Below are positions 36,807-50,535 of a DNA stretch of 64,000 bases, piece after piece. Source of the stretch: Scleromitrula shiraiana. Its lineage: Eukaryota; Ascomycota; Leotiomycetes; Helotiales; Sclerotiniaceae. Location: assembly GCA_028455995.1 (NCBI GenBank), contig JABELC010000002.1:3906001-3970000 (forward strand), written 5' to 3'. Made by a program: the position numbers and the translations under genes. Position 1 is the first letter of the stretch. Each line of letters starts with the position of its first letter. Under the pieces are notes generated by a model, which saw only the letters and a program-made list of their open reading frames with translations, was not told where the DNA came from and made no database searches.

Positions 36807-39800
36807 TTTTGTCCGCTTTTAAAATGTTCCCTTGTTTCCCCTTGCTTGGTTTCTTTGTCTATGCGGGATGCACTGATGCACTCTTCGCCTGTACAACTTC
36901 TATTCGTCCCCTGTTTGTAATCGTACCTTAGTTTGATTCCTTTCTGGGCTATAATACCCGCTGCCCTGTTCCTGATTTGAAGAGAGGGGAGGAGGGGCTC
37001 AATGAATTTGATTTTTAATTTTTGATTTTTGATTTCCCTTAATTCTTTTCTTCGCAGATATATTACGTTTCTTTATTTAAAGGTTTTTTTTTTTTTTCCT
37101 GTCTGGGGAGGGGGGGGGTTTGTAACCTTTTTATCGTTGCTGACTGACCAAAAAAAAAAATAAAAAATAAAAAAAAAATTGATAAAATGAATTAAGGAGT
37201 TCGTATGTAGATTTTAGCCCTTTTCGATAAGCCTGGCGGGCCTGGGTAGTATTTTCGATGGTACCTATGAACCTTCGAATTTGGGAATTTTGGGAATTTT
37301 GGGATTTTGGTTTTAACGTGGAGTCCTTGCGCTTTCCGTTGATTCTCCTTGGGTCGATTTTGGTCCTGAGGATCGACCGGTTGACGCCGCAAAAAAAAAT
37401 ATAATATAATATAAAAAAATATAAAATAATATAATATAAAATAATATAAAATAAAATACAATAAAATAAATAAAAATAAATGATAAAATGAGAAAATGGA
37501 TAGAAGCGATATTATGAGAGGTTGAATTTGATTTGATTTGATGGGTGAATGAGTTGGTGAGTGGATGAGAGTGGGTGAAAGCTTTGAGAAGAAATGCAGA
37601 GAGACGCAATAGAAGTTGAATGAGTGGATTATAATTTTCTTTGAATGAAGTGGGGGAATAATAACTTCAAGACTTCAAGTCTGTGGATTGGATTTTATTA
37701 CTGGTGTGGATTTTCTGGATGGATTCTGTCTGGATTCTGGATTTTGAATTCTGGATTCGGGATTCTGGATTCGGAATATGAGGGAAATTGAAGGTGGTTG
37801 ATTTAATATTTGGTTGGTTGAAATATAGAATTAGAATGAAGTTATTCTCGATCTCTCTTTCCTTTTGCTTTGTTTATTTCCCTGTAAAATTGATGTAATT
37901 TTGATGAATGTATGGATGTATGGATAGATGGATAGATGGATGAATAGATGGATGGGACGGATGTATGTATGTATGTGTATGTATGAATGTATATATATAT
38001 GAATATATGATATACATATAATAATATATGTGATCGCTGTGATGAATGGATGAACGTATTCGTAAAATATCGATGAATTATATATATATATATATAGATA
38101 GATCGTCTTTTGGATTGCTTCAAGGACTGTCAAGAACTGTCAAGGAAAGGAAAGGAAAGATATTATACAGAGAGTTATTATTATTTTAGTAGTTGATGTT
38201 TAAATTGTTTGTGTGTTGTTTCATGAAGGTAAGGTAAGGAAAGTTATATAAAATGCGATAACAACGATAGTAGGAAGATATAATGAGGTGAGGTTGTAGT
38301 TCTAAGATGATGTTGTAGTTCTAAGATGATGTTGTAGTTCTGAGATGATGGATGATGAGATGATGAAATGATTTTTGATGATTTTTGATGATTTTTATTA
38401 ATGATCAGTTCTTGGTTATTACTATTATTATTATTATTATTATTATTATTTTTCTACTTTGTCTTTTCCCTCTTCTCTCCCCTTCTTTATTACTCTCTTC
38501 TCCTTCTACTTATTATTTTTTTCTTCTCTTTCGGGGTCCAGAATCAAATTGAAGGTCATAACCAAATTGAATGTTAGAACCTTGAAGACCTTCTTTAGTA
38601 TTGCTAATAAAGTCCTTTTTAGTTCCTGATTAGTTCTTGTGTTTATTTAACCTTGGTACTTGGTATACTCTAGTCAAAGTCCATTGGTACTATACGATAC
38701 TATACAATACTATACTATACCAAACATATAAATCCTACTCTCGTTATAGATGGTGAATTCAATATTGTATCATCAATCGATTTATTATTAATACATACCT
38801 AGCTATGTATGTATTGGTCCGTCGATGCGGTCTTTTATCGTATTGGTCTAGAGGCTACTACTACCTAGGAAGAGCAACTGCATATTTCCTATAGAAATTG
38901 GAAAAAAAAAAAAATAAAACCTATGGACGCCCAGTGCTGTAAGACAGTGGGGTGAATAGACAATAATATAATAATAATAATAAAAGTTCCGATCGGGTGA
39001 GCTTGTAAGTATTCCGGTAGGTAAGCACTGTAAAAAGTAATGGGTAATAATAATAATATAATAATATAATAATAATAATAATAACAACAATAATAAATGG
39101 ATATCTATCTAACTTCGTACCTTTAATATATTCTAGAGTAATGATAAAGCCGATAGGTACGAAATAATGCAATATAATATTAATGTAATGTAATAAATGT
39201 AATGTATGTAATGTAAATGTAATGTATATGCAATAAATAATAATAATAATAAGTTGTACAAGAATGAACGTAATAGTCATATCAACCTTTATGCGTGATG
39301 ATGAAAGTTGTACGAGTATGGAAGAGGAAGAAGTTAAAGTTTTATATGCATAGATTAGGACTATTCATCTATTGAACGATTCCTGAAGGCTGAAGCTGGA
39401 TCTTGATGTAATGAATGGATTTCTAGTCATACTGTATATAGATAATATTCTAATATGAATGAATAGCTGAATCAAAAAAAAAAAAAAGAATAAGGAATTG
39501 ATGAAAATGATAAAATAAATAAGGAATCAAAATGATATTCCTATCATTTGTTTATATTTCATTTTCCTTAGGAACATTACTCGAGGACTCTCGTACTCAA
39601 TTAGAAAATCAAAACTAATAAATTCCTATACATACATACATACTCCTATGCAGGAATCTACAAATCCAGCACCATCAACCCCAGGATCAGAACGCAAGCT
39701 AACTCTTTCTACGACTCCCAATCATGCACAAATTACTCTAGTTCAAAACCATTACCCCAAGCCAAAAATCCCACATCCTTATTACTTGCTTGCTTGCTTG

Positions 39801-40240
39801 CTTGCTGACTTACTACGCTTGCGACGCTTACTTACTTACCACCAGTCAATCAATCGAATTAAGAATATCACCTCTACCCGCGCACAACAAGCAAGCATGA
39901 TCCACGCGAGACATCCAACTGCCGTCACGGTGCCGCTCCAATCGATATCCCAACGCAGCCGGCCGAGCACTTCCTTCCCATTTGGTCGACCCTGTACTGT
40001 GCTGTGCTGTGCTGTGCTGGTTCCATGCCATGTTGATCTTACTTGTAACTTATTTCCCGAGATCAACATCATCGTCAATATCAACATCAACATCAATATA
40101 CCATGCTAGACCATGCTAGACCAGACCATGCTAGACCGACTATTGGAAAATGTTACCGTGGATGCATGACATGCCATGCCATGCCATGCGATGCTTTATT
40201 GAGGGTTGACGGGTTTATTGAAGGGTCCTGTGTAGGTTTA

Positions 40241-40272
40241 ACGGTAACGGTAACGGTAACGGTAACGGTAAC
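40241..40272. repeat. (ACGGTA)n microsatellite
   Basis: About five perfect hexamers. Confidence 0.9.
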
Positions 40273-40444
40273 TTTGTTTTTGTTTCTTTTGGTATGGTAT
40301 GCTATGGTATGGTATGCTATGGTATGGTATGGTAATAACGTTTATCTAACGGTATGATGGTAACTGGAAGCTTAAATGTAAGGTGTATGTGTGTTTTCTA
40401 TTATTCCTACATGTCTAATTCTGCATTGCATATACTCATCAATT

Positions 40445-40715
40445 CAGTAAAGTCAAGTCGATTCAGGCCAAGTTAAGCCAAGTCAAGTCAATCAAGTCAA
40501 GTTGAGTCAAGCCAAGTCAATCAGTCAAGTCAATCAGTCAAATCAATCAAGTCAATTCAATCAATTCAATCAAGTCAATCAAATCAATCAAATCAATCAA
40601 GTCAAGCCAAGTGAAGTCAATTCAAGCCAAGTCAATCAAGTCAATCAAATCAATCAAGTCAAGTCAAGCCAAGTCAAGTCAATCAGTCAAGTCAAGTCAA
40701 TTCAAGTCAATCATA
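40445..40715. repeat. Imperfect AAGTCAATC-type minisatellite, about 270 bp
   Basis: Irregular alternation of AAGTC, AATCA and AATTC units without spacers of constant length. Its strand composition is strongly skewed, with hardly any G in long runs. Confidence 0.85.
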
Positions 40716-41004
40716 ATTCCACACCATTCAATCGCCAATCAACCGTTACCTCGGCGACCTCGGAAGCCCATCCACGGCCATGGGTCAAACCGAGGTATAC
40801 AGATCCAGAATCAAGGTGACCAAAAAAAAAAAAATAAAGGGGGGAAAAGCGATCTTGGGAACAAACAAATAATGAAAATGAAAAATGAAAAATGAAAAAT
40901 GAATGAAAACGCCATCAACGGATATTCCATACGCACGCCATGACATGGACTAGACAAACATGGAATATGTGATTTTCCTCTGGAATTTTGGATTTGGGAA
41001 CGCG

Positions 41005-41052
41005 GGATGGAATGGGATGGGATGGGATGGGATGGGATGGGATGGGATGGGG
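41005..41052. repeat. (GATGG)n microsatellite
   Basis: About nine pentamers; the same GGATG motif recurs in short runs near 6428, 41702, 41938 and 4917. Confidence 0.9.
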
Positions 41053-41730
41053 AGGTAACTAGGGACTATCATTGTCGAAAGAGAGAAGGTTTTAATTGGT
41101 ACATTTTACGGTATATACAATACAGTACGTGCGTGCGGGAATTTTTTACCTTATTTTACTTTACTTTGGTTCACTGCACTTTAGTTGTATGTATGTATGT
41201 ATGTACCGGTACTACGATACGATGTGATGTGATGTGATGTGATCTAGGCTACCTAGCTAGATATAGAGATTGATAGATGGATAGATAGATATGTCTGAGC
41301 TGAAACAAAACAAAATCAAAACAAAAATAAAACTAAAACTAAAGAGCAGATGTTTGGTTGCCCCTTATTGTTTATGTATATATATGTGTATATATATATA
41401 TAAATTCACGTGTTCCCATACATACATACTTACATACATACATACATACATACATACACACATACAAACACACACACATATAGTACCAAGAATCAAAACC
41501 ACGCATTCATTACCATTACCATTCCCATCCCTTCCCTCCCTTCCCATAGTACTTTTCTCCCATAGTACTTCCCTCCCATAATACTTTTCTCCCCTGCCCT
41601 ATGAGCTCTTGTGAGGTTCCCTGTCTATATCATATAACGTACCATATATAGTTTTTTTCTATTCGAGATGTATAGTATGATTTATGGGATGGTTGGGTTA
41701 TGGGATGGGATGGGATGGATATGCAGGTAC

Positions 41731-41794
<64 letters not shown>
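41731..41794. repeat. (ATGTAT)n microsatellite
   Basis: About ten perfect hexamers. Confidence 0.93.
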
Positions 41795-41795
<1 letters not shown>

Positions 41796-43064
41796 CCGAA
41801 CCTACTAGTACGAGAACGAGAACTAGGACTTGGACTTGGATATTGTGAGTAGGCAGCACATTGAGATTACTTCTTTTCATCTCCATTGCTATCCGGTGTA
41901 TTGGAATGGGTATGGGAGGGAAGGTATGGTATGAGATGGGATGGGATGGGAGGAATGGATGGATGAATGGATGGATGGATGGGAAGAGGGGGGTTACTAA
42001 TTGGGTTATTTATACAGTGTAGATATTTTTTTGATTTGGGGTTTAGAATTTGGGAGTTTTTTTATTACTTGGTATTGGTAGATATTGGTATGATATTGGT
42101 AAGTATTGGTATTAATACTAATATCTAAAAGGATTTTCAATATATCAAAGAAGCAAACCGTTTACAGTATTTACTTCATCGATATCTATCTCGAATAAAT
42201 CATAACCGTCACATCTATCCAACCCTCGACCAGCTATCCATCATATTCAGAACCTTAAAAAGGCGAGTACCGTAACTGGTATACACGGGTGGTAGCTTCG
42301 AATAAATCACCAATCAATAATCACCAATCACTAATCACTAATTATCAGACACGATAGCTTTAAGTACTATACTATGCTATAATAAATTTAACGGTCGGTC
42401 TGCTAGGTAGCGCAGAATGGCTTGTGCTCTTGTCTACTCGCTTTACTCGCCGACTAACGGATTGGATTGGATTGGATTGATTGACGCGTGTTGCTCTACG
42501 GAACTGGTAATTGGCTCCCAAAATGATGTTGTTCTGATCTGATGTTTGATGGTGGCATAAGGTTCTTGGTATAAATTTCATATTTATTATATTCATACAC
42601 TACGGTGCAAAAAATTGCGATTTAAAGATTCACAACGATTATGAATATCAATCATTTAGCTTATGAATAGCTCAATTACTAGTTATGGAATGAGGGGATT
42701 TAAAGCAAACTATCAAAAGCTTCAATTTTTAAATCCTTTTGGTGTGCGGGAGATCAACATCAATGGTTGGGATGAACGATGAATGAATCCTATTGAAAAG
42801 TATGTGAAACCTAAGGTAAAAACTATATTTGGCCTCATTATATACGGTAAGGCAAATAGACCATCAGGCGCAATATCATGTTTTCCGAACATCAATCATC
42901 AATTATCAATCATCAATCCAGAATGATCCAAAAGTTCATAAACTCAACTTATTCAAACACTCTCATTCATATCACTACCTAATTGCCATTTCAATTCTTA
43001 ATTATACCTACCTGGCCTATGTAACTTCAATGCACAAAATTCTTTCTTTTCATGTTATTTCAAA

Positions 43065-46051
43065 ATGGATGATTTAAATGGTTTAGATTTCACTTCATCT
43101 TCCACCTCCAATCCCAACTCCAATAAAGTACCGTCTGGTATTGGAAATTATTATCCCACATTACGTCCTACACCATCTCCCGTGAATTCCGGCAGAGCCA
43201 CTCCCTTATCTGCACAAGGCTCCGGTGCACCAAAACCATTTGCGCCTCCCAAAACTACAGCTTCAGATAGTTTCTCAAACCTGGTGTCTTTTGGATCTGC
43301 GAAGACGAATACATTGACATTGCAGCAACAACAAGCAAAATTACAAGAGGAAAAGAGGAGGAAAGAGGAAGAGCAGAGGAAACAATATGATGCGCAGTTT
43401 GGACATTCACAATTTTGGGATGGGTTAGATGGGAGTAAAGGGAAAGGTGTAGCGGGGATATCTCCAATACCATCTCCAAATCCAGTTACAACGAGCCAAC
43501 CATTCGCATCATCTTTTGCGCCAACTATCTCTCCCCCACCTGTTGGTAATGGCGCAGATAATGCGGGGGACGATGATCTATTTGCGGCTTTTAATAAAGA
43601 TACAAAAGTAGACAATTCAAGTCATTATCCACCACCTTCTGATTCCTCAAGTCGTGCGCATACTCCGGGTTTTGGCACATCTAATGTTCCGGATTTGAGT
43701 AACCCAAAAGCTTGGGATCAGCCTAAAATTGGATCGGGGGATTTGGGTGATGATGATGATCCATTTGGATTGGGTCAAATGAAACCTCCAAGTTCTGCGC
43801 CGATACCAATATCAAGTACAGCGGATGATGATGATTTCTTGGGAGATTTGGGGAAGCCTGTAGAAGAGGTGAAAAGACCGGCACCCCCAGTACCAGAGAT
43901 ACGCGCGGAATCTTCGGACTCGGAAGAGGAATCTAATGATCCTTGGGATAAAGCGGTTGCTGAACTTGTGGATATGGGATTTACGGCAGAACAATCAAGA
44001 CGTGCTTTAACTGAAAGTGGATCCGGTCTTGATATTCAAGCTGCGGTTGGATGGTTATTAAATGATGCACATAAGCAAGCTAAGGAGAAATCTCAATCAA
44101 GAGATCCAAGTCGTAGTAATGGTTCTGCTTCACGTGGGGAAAGGGGAGATGTTTCAACTGATGGAAGGAAGGGAAATACACCGGCTTGGATGCGTGAAGA
44201 AGGGAGAGATCAATCATTACCTCGACGAGATGAAAATCGGTCACCAAATAATGATACGGATTTTGCAAAGACTGCCGCTGCTGTTGGAAGTAATATTTTC
44301 AAAACCGCGAACTCATTTTGGAAAACATCACAAAAGAAGATTGAAAAAGCAGTTGCCGAGTTTCAAGCAGATGCTGATCCAAGTCAACCGAAATGGATGA
44401 GAGAAGCAGCTGAAAAAGAAGCTATCTCTGAGCAACGTGCAAGACGTGCCAAGGCCGAAGCAGCTAAAGGTAAATCTGAAGTTACAGATGAAGCTTTAGC
44501 TTTGGAAAGTGGATCACGACCACCTCCTAAGAATCCTAAACATCCTACAACTGGTTCTGGTTCTTCACGCGATCAATCTCCTGTTGTATCGAATTTTCCT
44601 CCTGAACGCCCTACATCGAATCCACGATGGCAACAACAAGCTAGACCACAAAGTCGACCAACACCACCTCCAACAAATCCAAAGGCTCGAGTGACAAAAC
44701 AGGCGATAGAGGAACAAAGTGCTCAGGCTTATGTTAGTCCTGCTAGAAGGAAAAAAACTACCCCTCAACCTCAATCTGCTCCTGAACCAGATCTTCTATT
44801 CTCTTCCTCATCACAAGCTAGACAATCTTCTACCCGACCAACACCCAAAGCAACGCCATCACCAAAACCATCAACCCCAATCCCATCAAAACCAAAAGCA
44901 CCACCTCGGTCAATCCCAGCAATCTCCCCTATGGCCCTCAAATCCTCAGCTCAACACCAATCAGAAGGAAAAGCTCACTTCGACCGAGGAGACTACGCCT
45001 CAGCCCACACCTCCTATAGTACATCACTAACCTCCCTCCCCGCCACCCACCCCCTAACCATAATCCTCCTAACCGAGCGGTCCATCACCTCGCTCAAAAC
45101 CGGCCACCCCCGCGAAGCAATCCAAGATTCCGACCAAGCAATCTCAATCATTGGTCCCTCGCGCGGAGAATATGAATCCATAGATACCAATACCGAAGGA
45201 CGAAAATTAATGAAGGAGTATTGGGGGAAGGCTCAAATCTGTAAAGCGGAAGCCCTGGAATCGATCGAGAAATGGAGCGATGCGAGAGAGGTGTGGAGAA
45301 TTTGTATTGATGCGGGTGTGGGTGGCGGTAGTGCTATTCAGGGAAGAGGAAGATGCGATAGGGCGCTTTCTCCTCAGAAATCTACACCGAAACCTAAACC
45401 TGCGGCAAAACCCCCCGTATCAGCAATTTCAAGTCTAGCACAATCCCAAGGCCAAGACTCCGAGGCCGTAATACGACTCCGAGCAGCTAACATGGCAGCG
45501 GAAAAAGCAGATGATGAAAAACTTGCATTAACGGATATAGTCGATGAGCGGATAGCAAAATGGAGAGATGGGAAGAGAGATAATCTGAGGGCGTTGATTG
45601 GGAGTTTGGAAAATGTGCTTTGGGAGGGGAGTGGCTGGAAGAAGGTCGGGTTGCATGAACTGGTTAGTACGGGGAAGGTTAAGATTAATTATATGAAGGC
45701 GATTGGGAAGTGTCATCCTGATAAGGTGAGAATCTTTTTAATGTTTTGTTTTTTGAGAGAGTTCTTTTTTCCTTCTCTTCCCTTATTCCTCTCCCTCTAT
45801 TTTCCGTTCTTTTCATCCTCCCCTCTTGTTTTCTTTTCGGGAGGAATGGAATTGGAATTGGATATAAATTGGGGACTTGGATAGGGGGTTATAGAAGATG
45901 ATGTTATTTATCTTGCATAATTTGAGTGCTAATGAATGTGTATTTTTAGTTACCACAAGATGCATCGCAAGAAGTGAGAATGATCGCAGCGTTGGTGTTC
46001 TCAACGCTAAACGAGAGTTGGGATAGCTTTAAGATGCAGAATGGTATGTAG
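43065..46051 (+). CDS. SWA2: Swa2/auxilin-like clathrin uncoating J-domain protein
   Basis: Two exons (43065-45725, 45950-46051) sum to 2763 nt, 920 aa. The N-terminal half is low in structure and carries clathrin/adaptor-type motifs: FWDGLDG near 125, DDLFAAF near 170, DDDPFGL near 230 and DPW near 292. A UBA domain follows (about 292-335: ELVDMGF, GWLL). After a Pro/Ser-rich linker come TPR-like helices (about 630-775: SEGKAHFDRGDYASAH). A C-terminal J domain follows (about 840-920), with HPDK at 884-887 at the end of exon 1 and FSTLNESWDSFK in exon 2. This UBA-TPR-J order is that of yeast Swa2, which recruits Hsp70 to strip clathrin from vesicles. The intron sits right after the HPD loop. 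Divergent from Urc4 across a long spacer. Confidence 0.93.
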
Positions 46052-49000
46052 AGCAGAATGGTATGTAGAGGGTTTGGAAAGTGTATCTCGAGCAGGAAGT
46101 CGATGGGCTATTTACTAGTAAGAGGGATTCGGAGATGTTCAACTGGGGAGCTTGGATTACGGGGGGAGACTCGGAGTAGGTAATTGACTGGAAATTTGAG
46201 GGTGTGGATGAAGGGGAGGGCGAGGGGGAGGGGGAAGAGAGGAGAGAATGATTTACGTGGTTTGATAGATAGATAAATAAATAGATAGACGACTGATGAT
46301 GACGCTAGTTGAGTACTAGACAAACAAACATATCAACATATAAACACGTAAACACATAAACACACAAATAAAAAAAATATCCACTACATCCCCACCCATT
46401 CAACCAAAATCAAAATAATTGCTATCATTGTGAATAATCGTATTCAGTGCACGATTTCTATCTAATCCATCCATCCATTCATTCTACTCTATTCATCATC
46501 ATCTACATCTACATAGATAGTAGATACTAGTAGTAAATTCCAATAACATGATTTTTTATATATATTTTTTTCTTGTTTTTATCTTGTTGTTTTTTTGCTT
46601 TTGGTACTAGTGCTAATTGTAATTGTAATTCTAATTGTAATTGTAATTCTGTTAGACTCCGAGTCGGAGCCTGCGGTGGGTGTTTTATGATGTGTTTTTT
46701 TGTGTTTGTTGTGTTTTTAAAACTATCATACATAAGTTCTATAAAGTCGATGCATTCATAAGAGAGGGAGATGTGAACAGCAGTGTCATACTATAGCTAC
46801 ACATACGAAGATTTAGTACTAGTATGTATGGTAAATACTTATTCTTCGCTTCTTAGAGAGAAAACTGTTGTTATTATTATCACCACTCACATCGTCATTT
46901 TCATTTTCATAAAATGATATGATATCATCATCAATAACTCCACTGGTATCTTCTGCTCATCATATATATTCCCTCAATCACCAATTTCATAAAAAACCCT
47001 CCATGAATATCGAACTCCTTCCCCACATACAAATAACCGCACCAATAACTAACTAGATCTCACATGCGGAGGGAGAAGTCAATACCATGTTATTTAAACC
47101 CCCTCCATACTATACTTTCTTTCTGCTTTTTCTACTGTATCAATAGCTTCGAAAGAATTTCAAGACGGGATATGCTCGGTGGCTTCTTTGTGGGCAGCTC
47201 GGGCGGTTCTATGGTGGGGTGTTAGACTCCTCCTATATGGTTGGTGGTTGGGGAGGGAAAACAATACTATTGTTGTTGTTAATATTTTTTTGCTGTCGTT
47301 TCTTCGCAAGGAATTTGTGTGGTTGTTGTTATTATCGCTTGTCACCGCCATTTTTATGAAAACTATTATATCTGATCTTACACTAGTTATCGATCCGCAG
47401 AGGAAGTTAGAGAAGTAGATGGTAATCTGTAGTGAACTCGTGAACTCGTGAATCAGTTAGTGGCATGGTTATGAGATCCTATTACTGAGAAAGGATTGGG
47501 ATTTTATAGATATATGAATGATTGAATGATTGGATGGCTAGCTTGATGCGTATGGGATGTCAGATATATGCTGGCATGTATCGAAGGAGTTGAATAAATA
47601 AAGCGGAGAAATGGTTACAGTGGTTGTGAATTATTCATTGACAGAATCCATTCACTGATCAATTCCACAATCTTGACACGACTCTTCCAACTTCAAGATC
47701 AATGCTAGGTTTTTCTCTTGCAACATTGTATAAACCTCCTCTTTACCCCTAACTACAAGAAATCTGTACGCATTCGAAAAGAGCTATACCGGGATCTGAT
47801 ATGTTGCTGTGCTTGTGAGATGGAGGGTTTTGGTTGCCTAGTAGGAGGATATTGGTGATATTCTCACTAGTGAACTTTGAAACTTTGAGGGAAGAAGAAG
47901 AATGAGCATGGGATTGGGATGTTGTTGTCAATTTTTCATTTTCGTGGTGTATATGCGTTATCAAATATTACATATACTTTACTTGAGTGAGAAACTATTT
48001 ATATTTGATATTGGCGTGAAATCATATTACTCTTTCATTGTCAAATACCTCATTTCTTGTACTTTATTCTTCATTTTACTTTCTCCATCTTTCATTCTCC
48101 ATAATCTCATATATCTTGAATTTAATTTCTACTCCAAATTGAGGTTCATACTATATCCCAGAAGTGGTTCTCGTTTTGATCGAGCTCTCTTTATTTCCTG
48201 GCATTATCTGGTATATTGATTTCACTTTTTTTAGTGTGAAAAGGGAGAAGGGAGAAGACGGGGCTTTTATAGATGCGTTAATGGGTTGATGGTTGATGCT
48301 TGAGTGGACACATTGGGATTTGTGTTTGAAAGGGAGTGAATGGTATAAGATGTCTGGAAAGGGAATGGGATGTTGACTCTCATCGCATTATGGACTTACT
48401 TACTCCACTCCTATTGGGGGAAAAGACTGCGAAATTTACCTATAGTTGGATGAATCCTCATTTAGTTGTGTTACGGTAGATAATTAGGTATAAATGAATT
48501 CTTCATTCTCTCCAATTCCGGTTTTGGTTAGATATATGATCTACCTTCCAATCCCAACCTTATGTTGTGTTCTTGTTAATGGTACTGATGTTCGATACGG
48601 TATCTAAGAATCTACACGTGTTTCTAGGATCTATCATTTGGGCATGGCCATTATCATTCCTGTGGTTATTGTTGTTAGTATTAGTCTTTCATCGTCATAT
48701 ATCTGGACATAAAAGTCTCACTATCACTATCATTGTTCATTACCATCACTTCGACAGTACTACACAAATTCATCCAACTCCTCTCTCCTCCCTGTTCCCA
48801 TATAGGTCATCGGTAATCACTTCCAAATACCTACAAAACTACAATGAACGATACAACAATCCACACTCATATTTTCGGTTTCATGCGATCTGATCGTAAT
48901 GGTTCTAAAGTTCTTCATTGGATACGATCATGATTTTCTAGATGACTTGATGTTTCTAGTGGATACCCTCTCTTCCCTTCATTTGAACTTTGAAATTTTC

Positions 49001-49921
49001 AGAGGAGAGCGAGTAGTTGAAGACTGTATCTAACCTATACTACTGTATTTTGGTTACTGGAGATGTATTCTTATGAAATTTTATGGTATGTTATAGAAGT
49101 GATATATGTTGAAGCTGGTTATTAGACAGTAGAGCTAATGGATTTGGATTCTCACTCTCACCATCACCATCATTATCACTATCCACCCCAAAGATATCCA
49201 TTACCATCAACCTTTCCCCCTTCGTCCCCCTTCTCAACCCAGTTCACTATCAAAATATTCAATATCCCATTTCAAGTATAGAAGTCCTGTACTATACGAC
49301 CCAGCATAAACAATACAACCACGAAACACATTTGTAAAATGGTCTAGTTCAGATGACTACTGCACCGGACATGAAGTTCTATATGAGAGAAAATTGTGAA
49401 TTTATAGATGACCCGACGGAGTTGAGTGAGTATATATTATCCTTTACCGGAATTTGGAATTGAAATACTCGAGTGTTTGATTGATGGTTGTAGATGGGGC
49501 TTGGTTTGATACATTAGTGGTTCCTCTTTTCTTTCTCCTCTCTCCATCTCTTCTCTGTTCTTCTCTTTCCTCCTTTTCTTTATCCTCTTGTACGAAGTTC
49601 AAGCGAATCATTTAAACTTACGATACAAGATCGTTATTCATTCACTAATTAAGCATCTTTATATATCAAGCATGTGAATGGATGGGGAGATGCACATAAT
49701 TTCATTCTCTGAAGTGCTTCTGTTCTTGATTCTGTATACAACGTTGGAGAACTCGAATTCTCGAACACACAAGGGATAGAAGAAAGAGGAAAGGAAAAAA
49801 GAGGGTGAATGATTTTATGCCCAAGGCTAGTAATCATTGTGAGCAGTATAAATTCATGGCGGATTGATGTTGATAATTTTTGTTTGAGGTCAATCTTCTT
49901 TGAAGTCTTTTTGTTTTTCTG
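46052..49921. other. Intergenic, no supported gene
   Basis: Nearly 3.9 kb with short frames only, none with motifs or sensible splice partners. Contains small repeats (GGGAGG near 46217, AATTGTAATT near 46617-46645). No RNA gene recognised. Confidence 0.55.
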
Positions 49922-50278
49922 TCAAATGTTTGTTGTATTACTCTCATATGTTCTTATTCCCGTTGCCAATGTCAACGCGATGACTACTATGTAGCTATTG
50001 TCGTTGCCCAGATACGCGGTTTCTTTTCTATTTTTAATAATTATTTTATTCTCATCTTCTGGGTCAAGATTGACTTGGATGGGTATCTTATTTTTCTGAG
50101 GTTTATTTCCAATATGCTCCTTAGGTTCCCTAGAATTGATTCTTTTGACAGGTGATGGATGTAAAACTGAAGGTGGAGAAGTTGAAGGGTTTTTATAGTC
50201 GGAATGCCGGGGTGATGATACTGTACAAATATTACTACAGGGAGAGCAAGGATTGCTTGATTGGGGCCATTTGCTCAT
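49922..50278 (-). CDS. Possible small hypothetical protein
   Basis: Single open frame of 118 aa starting in a favourable context (TTCAACATGAG). It is polar and lysine/asparagine-rich in the middle, with a short hydrophobic stretch near the C-terminus (YIVVIALTLATG). The mixed composition is more protein-like than the repeat frames around it. No family is recognised and there is no splice support. It lies head-to-head with the HET gene, 257 bp apart. Confidence 0.3.
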   Translation of the reverse strand: MSKWPQSSNPCSPCSNICTVSSPRHSDYKNPSTSPPSVLHPSPVKRINSREPKEHIGNKPQKNKIPIQVNLDPEDENKIIIKNRKETAYLGNDNSYIVVIALTLATGIRTYESNTTNI

Positions 50279-50535
50279 GTTGAACTTTCCATCACAAAAT
50301 GAATATTTTCAGCTCCTAATAAGTGTTCAGGGTTATATTGGTTGATTATGTTTTTTGGCTTGAGATTGCTCCCGTTTATGATGGAGTTGTACAAATCGGG
50401 ACAGGCTACGCGGAATGCTTTGGAGGCCTGTAGTGGCTGAGCATTATCGTCAGATATAATGCGCTGTACTCTATCTCTTCAAAAGTTTTGAAAAATAGTT
50501 GATCTCATACGCTTCATTGAACATTCTTTGTAATT

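Larger units (their letters stand above)
36807..43064. other. 6.3-kb divergent intergenic region rich in microsatellites, no gene seen
   Basis: Between the divergent Urc4 and Swa2 genes. It is crowded with short tandem arrays: ATT/AAT (38426-38450, 39048-39082), GTATG/ATGGA types (37910-37990), ACGGTA (40241-40272), GGTATGCTAT (40291-40332), AAGTCAATC (40445-40715), GATGG (41005-41052), CATA (41417-41480) and ATGTAT (41731-41794). Open frames here are translations of these arrays. I found no tRNA-like fold by eye. Confidence 0.65.

Noticed and set aside
40445..40715. CRISPR-like spaced repeats
   Set aside because: Units are short and irregular with no constant spacers; a minisatellite in eukaryotic DNA.
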